Assembly (NCBI RefSeq): GCF_009725165.1
Contig: NZ_WNZW01000002.1
Coordinates: forward strand, 372,001-436,000
DNA: 64,000 nt
Source of the DNA: Paenibacillus woosongensis
Lineage (GTDB): Bacteria; Bacillota; Bacilli; Paenibacillales; Paenibacillaceae
Direction of reading: 5' to 3'
Shown piece after piece: positions 63,188-64,000 of the stretch. Position 1 is the first letter of the stretch; each line of letters opens with the position of its first letter. The translations under genes and the position numbers were made by a program. The notes beneath the pieces were generated by a model, which saw only the letters and a program-made list of their open reading frames with translations, was not told the origin of the DNA and did no database searches.

Positions 63188-63285
63188 ACCTGTTCTTCCT
63201 CTCTGGCGTTCCGATCGCCGTCCGGCATCCAATCAACCCTTATTGTAACAAATTACCTCATACTTTGTCCCCTACAAAACATGGC

Positions 63286-63321
63286 AAAAACCGCCGAATC
63301 TAAGTCCGGCGGCTCATTTTT
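63286..63321. terminator. Bidirectional terminator between the phoH-like and solute-binding genes
   Basis: A 6-bp GC stem (63291-63296 with 63307-63312) with a 10-nt loop has five A residues on the left and five T residues on the right. On the minus strand it ends the phoH-like gene. Confidence 0.7.
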
Positions 63322-63350
63322 AAATATTTTATTTTCAGAAATATACAAAA

Positions 63351-64000
63351 TTACAGCAAATCCGCGGCGGCCTGAGCCAATTTGGATCGTTCCCCCTTTT
63401 CCAAGGTGATATGGCCGCTCAGGCTTTGTTCTTTGAAGCGCTCCACCAGATAAGTCAGACCGTTGCTGGCGGAATCCAGATAAGGATGGTCGATTTGCTC
63501 AGGGTCACCGAGCAGTACAATTTTACTACCTTCTCCGACCCGAGATACGATGGTTTTCACTTCATGACGCGTCAAATTCTGGGCTTCATCCACAATAATG
63601 AACTGTCCTGGAATGGAGCGGCCTCTTATATAAGTCAGCGCCTCAACCTGTATGCTCCCGAGACCCATGAGGATCTTCTCGATATCCCCCGATTTCTTCG
63701 TATCAAATAAATACTCCAGGTTATCATAAATAGGCTGCATCCATGGCCGAAGCTTTTCTTCTTTCTCTCCGGGCAGGTATCCGATATCCTTCCCCATCGG
63801 AACGACGGGACGGGCAATCAACAACTTCTTATATTTATGCTCATCCTCTACCTTCAGTAATCCGGCGGCCAGAGCAAGCAAGGTCTTTCCAGTGCCGGCT
63901 TTACCTGTAATAGTCACAAGCGGGATTTCGTCATTTAACAGCAGCTCAAGGGCCATTCGCTGCTGGGCATTGCGTGCGCTGATCCCCCAGACGGGTTCAT
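63351..64000 (-). CDS. PhoH-family ATPase (5' end outside window)
   Basis: This is the C-terminal 215 residues or so of a PhoH/YlaK-type ATPase; the frame is open to the window edge and reads PVWGISARNAQQRMALELLL before the P-loop. Walker A is GKAGTGKT and Walker B FIIVDEAQN, followed by the sensor LLGDPEQID. Longer members carry an N-terminal PIN ribonuclease domain and act on RNA; that part would be outside the window. Its 3' end is followed by a terminator. Confidence 0.9.
   Translation of the reverse strand, partial: EPVWGISARNAQQRMALELLLNDEIPLVTITGKAGTGKTLLALAAGLLKVEDEHKYKKLLIARPVVPMGKDIGYLPGEKEEKLRPWMQPIYDNLEYLFDTKKSGDIEKILMGLGSIQVEALTYIRGRSIPGQFIIVDEAQNLTRHEVKTIVSRVGEGSKIVLLGDPEQIDHPYLDSASNGLTYLVERFKEQSLSGHITLEKGERSKLAQAAADLL

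Overview
The window is a chromosomal segment of a spore-forming, low-to-mid GC Gram-positive bacterium, most probably Paenibacillus or a close relative. The evidence is the sporulation genes (spoIIGA, sigE, sigG, spoVD, spoVE, an rsfA homologue), a bacillithiol gene (bshC), an SLH-anchored wall protein, strong AGGAGG ribosome binding sites with many TTG starts, and a gene order that follows the Bacillus subtilis ylbO-ylbQ ... mraZ ... ftsAZ ... spoIIG ... ylmC-H ... ileS-lspA-ylyB-pyr segment almost gene for gene. Nearly everything is on the minus strand, so transcription runs from high to low coordinates. All identifications come from reading the sequence; no database search was run.

Layout, high to low coordinates. 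At 63351-64000 is a PhoH-type ATPase cut by the window edge. An orphan solute-binding protein (61919-63187) faces a secreted coiled-coil protein (60805-61896), followed by a small DUF2626 membrane protein. Next come an RsfA-like sporulation regulator, panE and a DUF3397 membrane protein. An oligopeptide permease operon oppA-B-C-D-F (51946-57652) follows, then bshC and adenosylhomocysteinase. The division and cell wall (dcw) cluster spans 28795-48531: mraZ, rsmH, ftsL, pbpB, spoVD, murE, murF, mraY, murD, spoVE, murG, murB, murA, divIB, ftsA, ftsZ. Then come spoIIGA-sigE-sigG, the ylmC-pgeF-ylmE-sepF-ylmG-ylmH-divIVA block, and a T-box controlled ileS of the large eukaryote-like type.

After ileS lie a DUF5665 membrane protein, a DksA-like ylyA homologue on the plus strand, lspA and an RluD-type pseudouridine synthase, then an aminotransferase resembling LL-diaminopimelate aminotransferase. 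The pyrimidine operon pyrR-B-C-carA-carB-pyrF-pyrE (4709-13422) follows, behind a sigma-A promoter and a PyrR attenuator. At the low-coordinate end are an SLH plus GH18 wall hydrolase (1054-2673) and a MacB/LolD-type ABC ATPase running off the window.

The clearest anomaly is at 2731-5347. The 3' part of pyrE is duplicated: an intact pyrE (4709-5347) and a 5'-truncated, frameshifted remnant (2731-3170). They share about 260 nearly identical bases and then diverge abruptly. Between them is an AT-rich island of about 1.5 kb with a secreted protein of unknown function, a small two-helix membrane protein, and dense dyads. This looks like integration into pyrE by a homologous (Campbell-type) crossover, and the island pair is the best candidate here for an undescribed system. 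Other notable signals are three 10-bp MraZ repeats, a spoIIG-like promoter with a 21-bp spacer and Spo0A-box-like sites, a sigma-H-like promoter before ftsA, and adenosylhomocysteinase set between bshC and mraZ.
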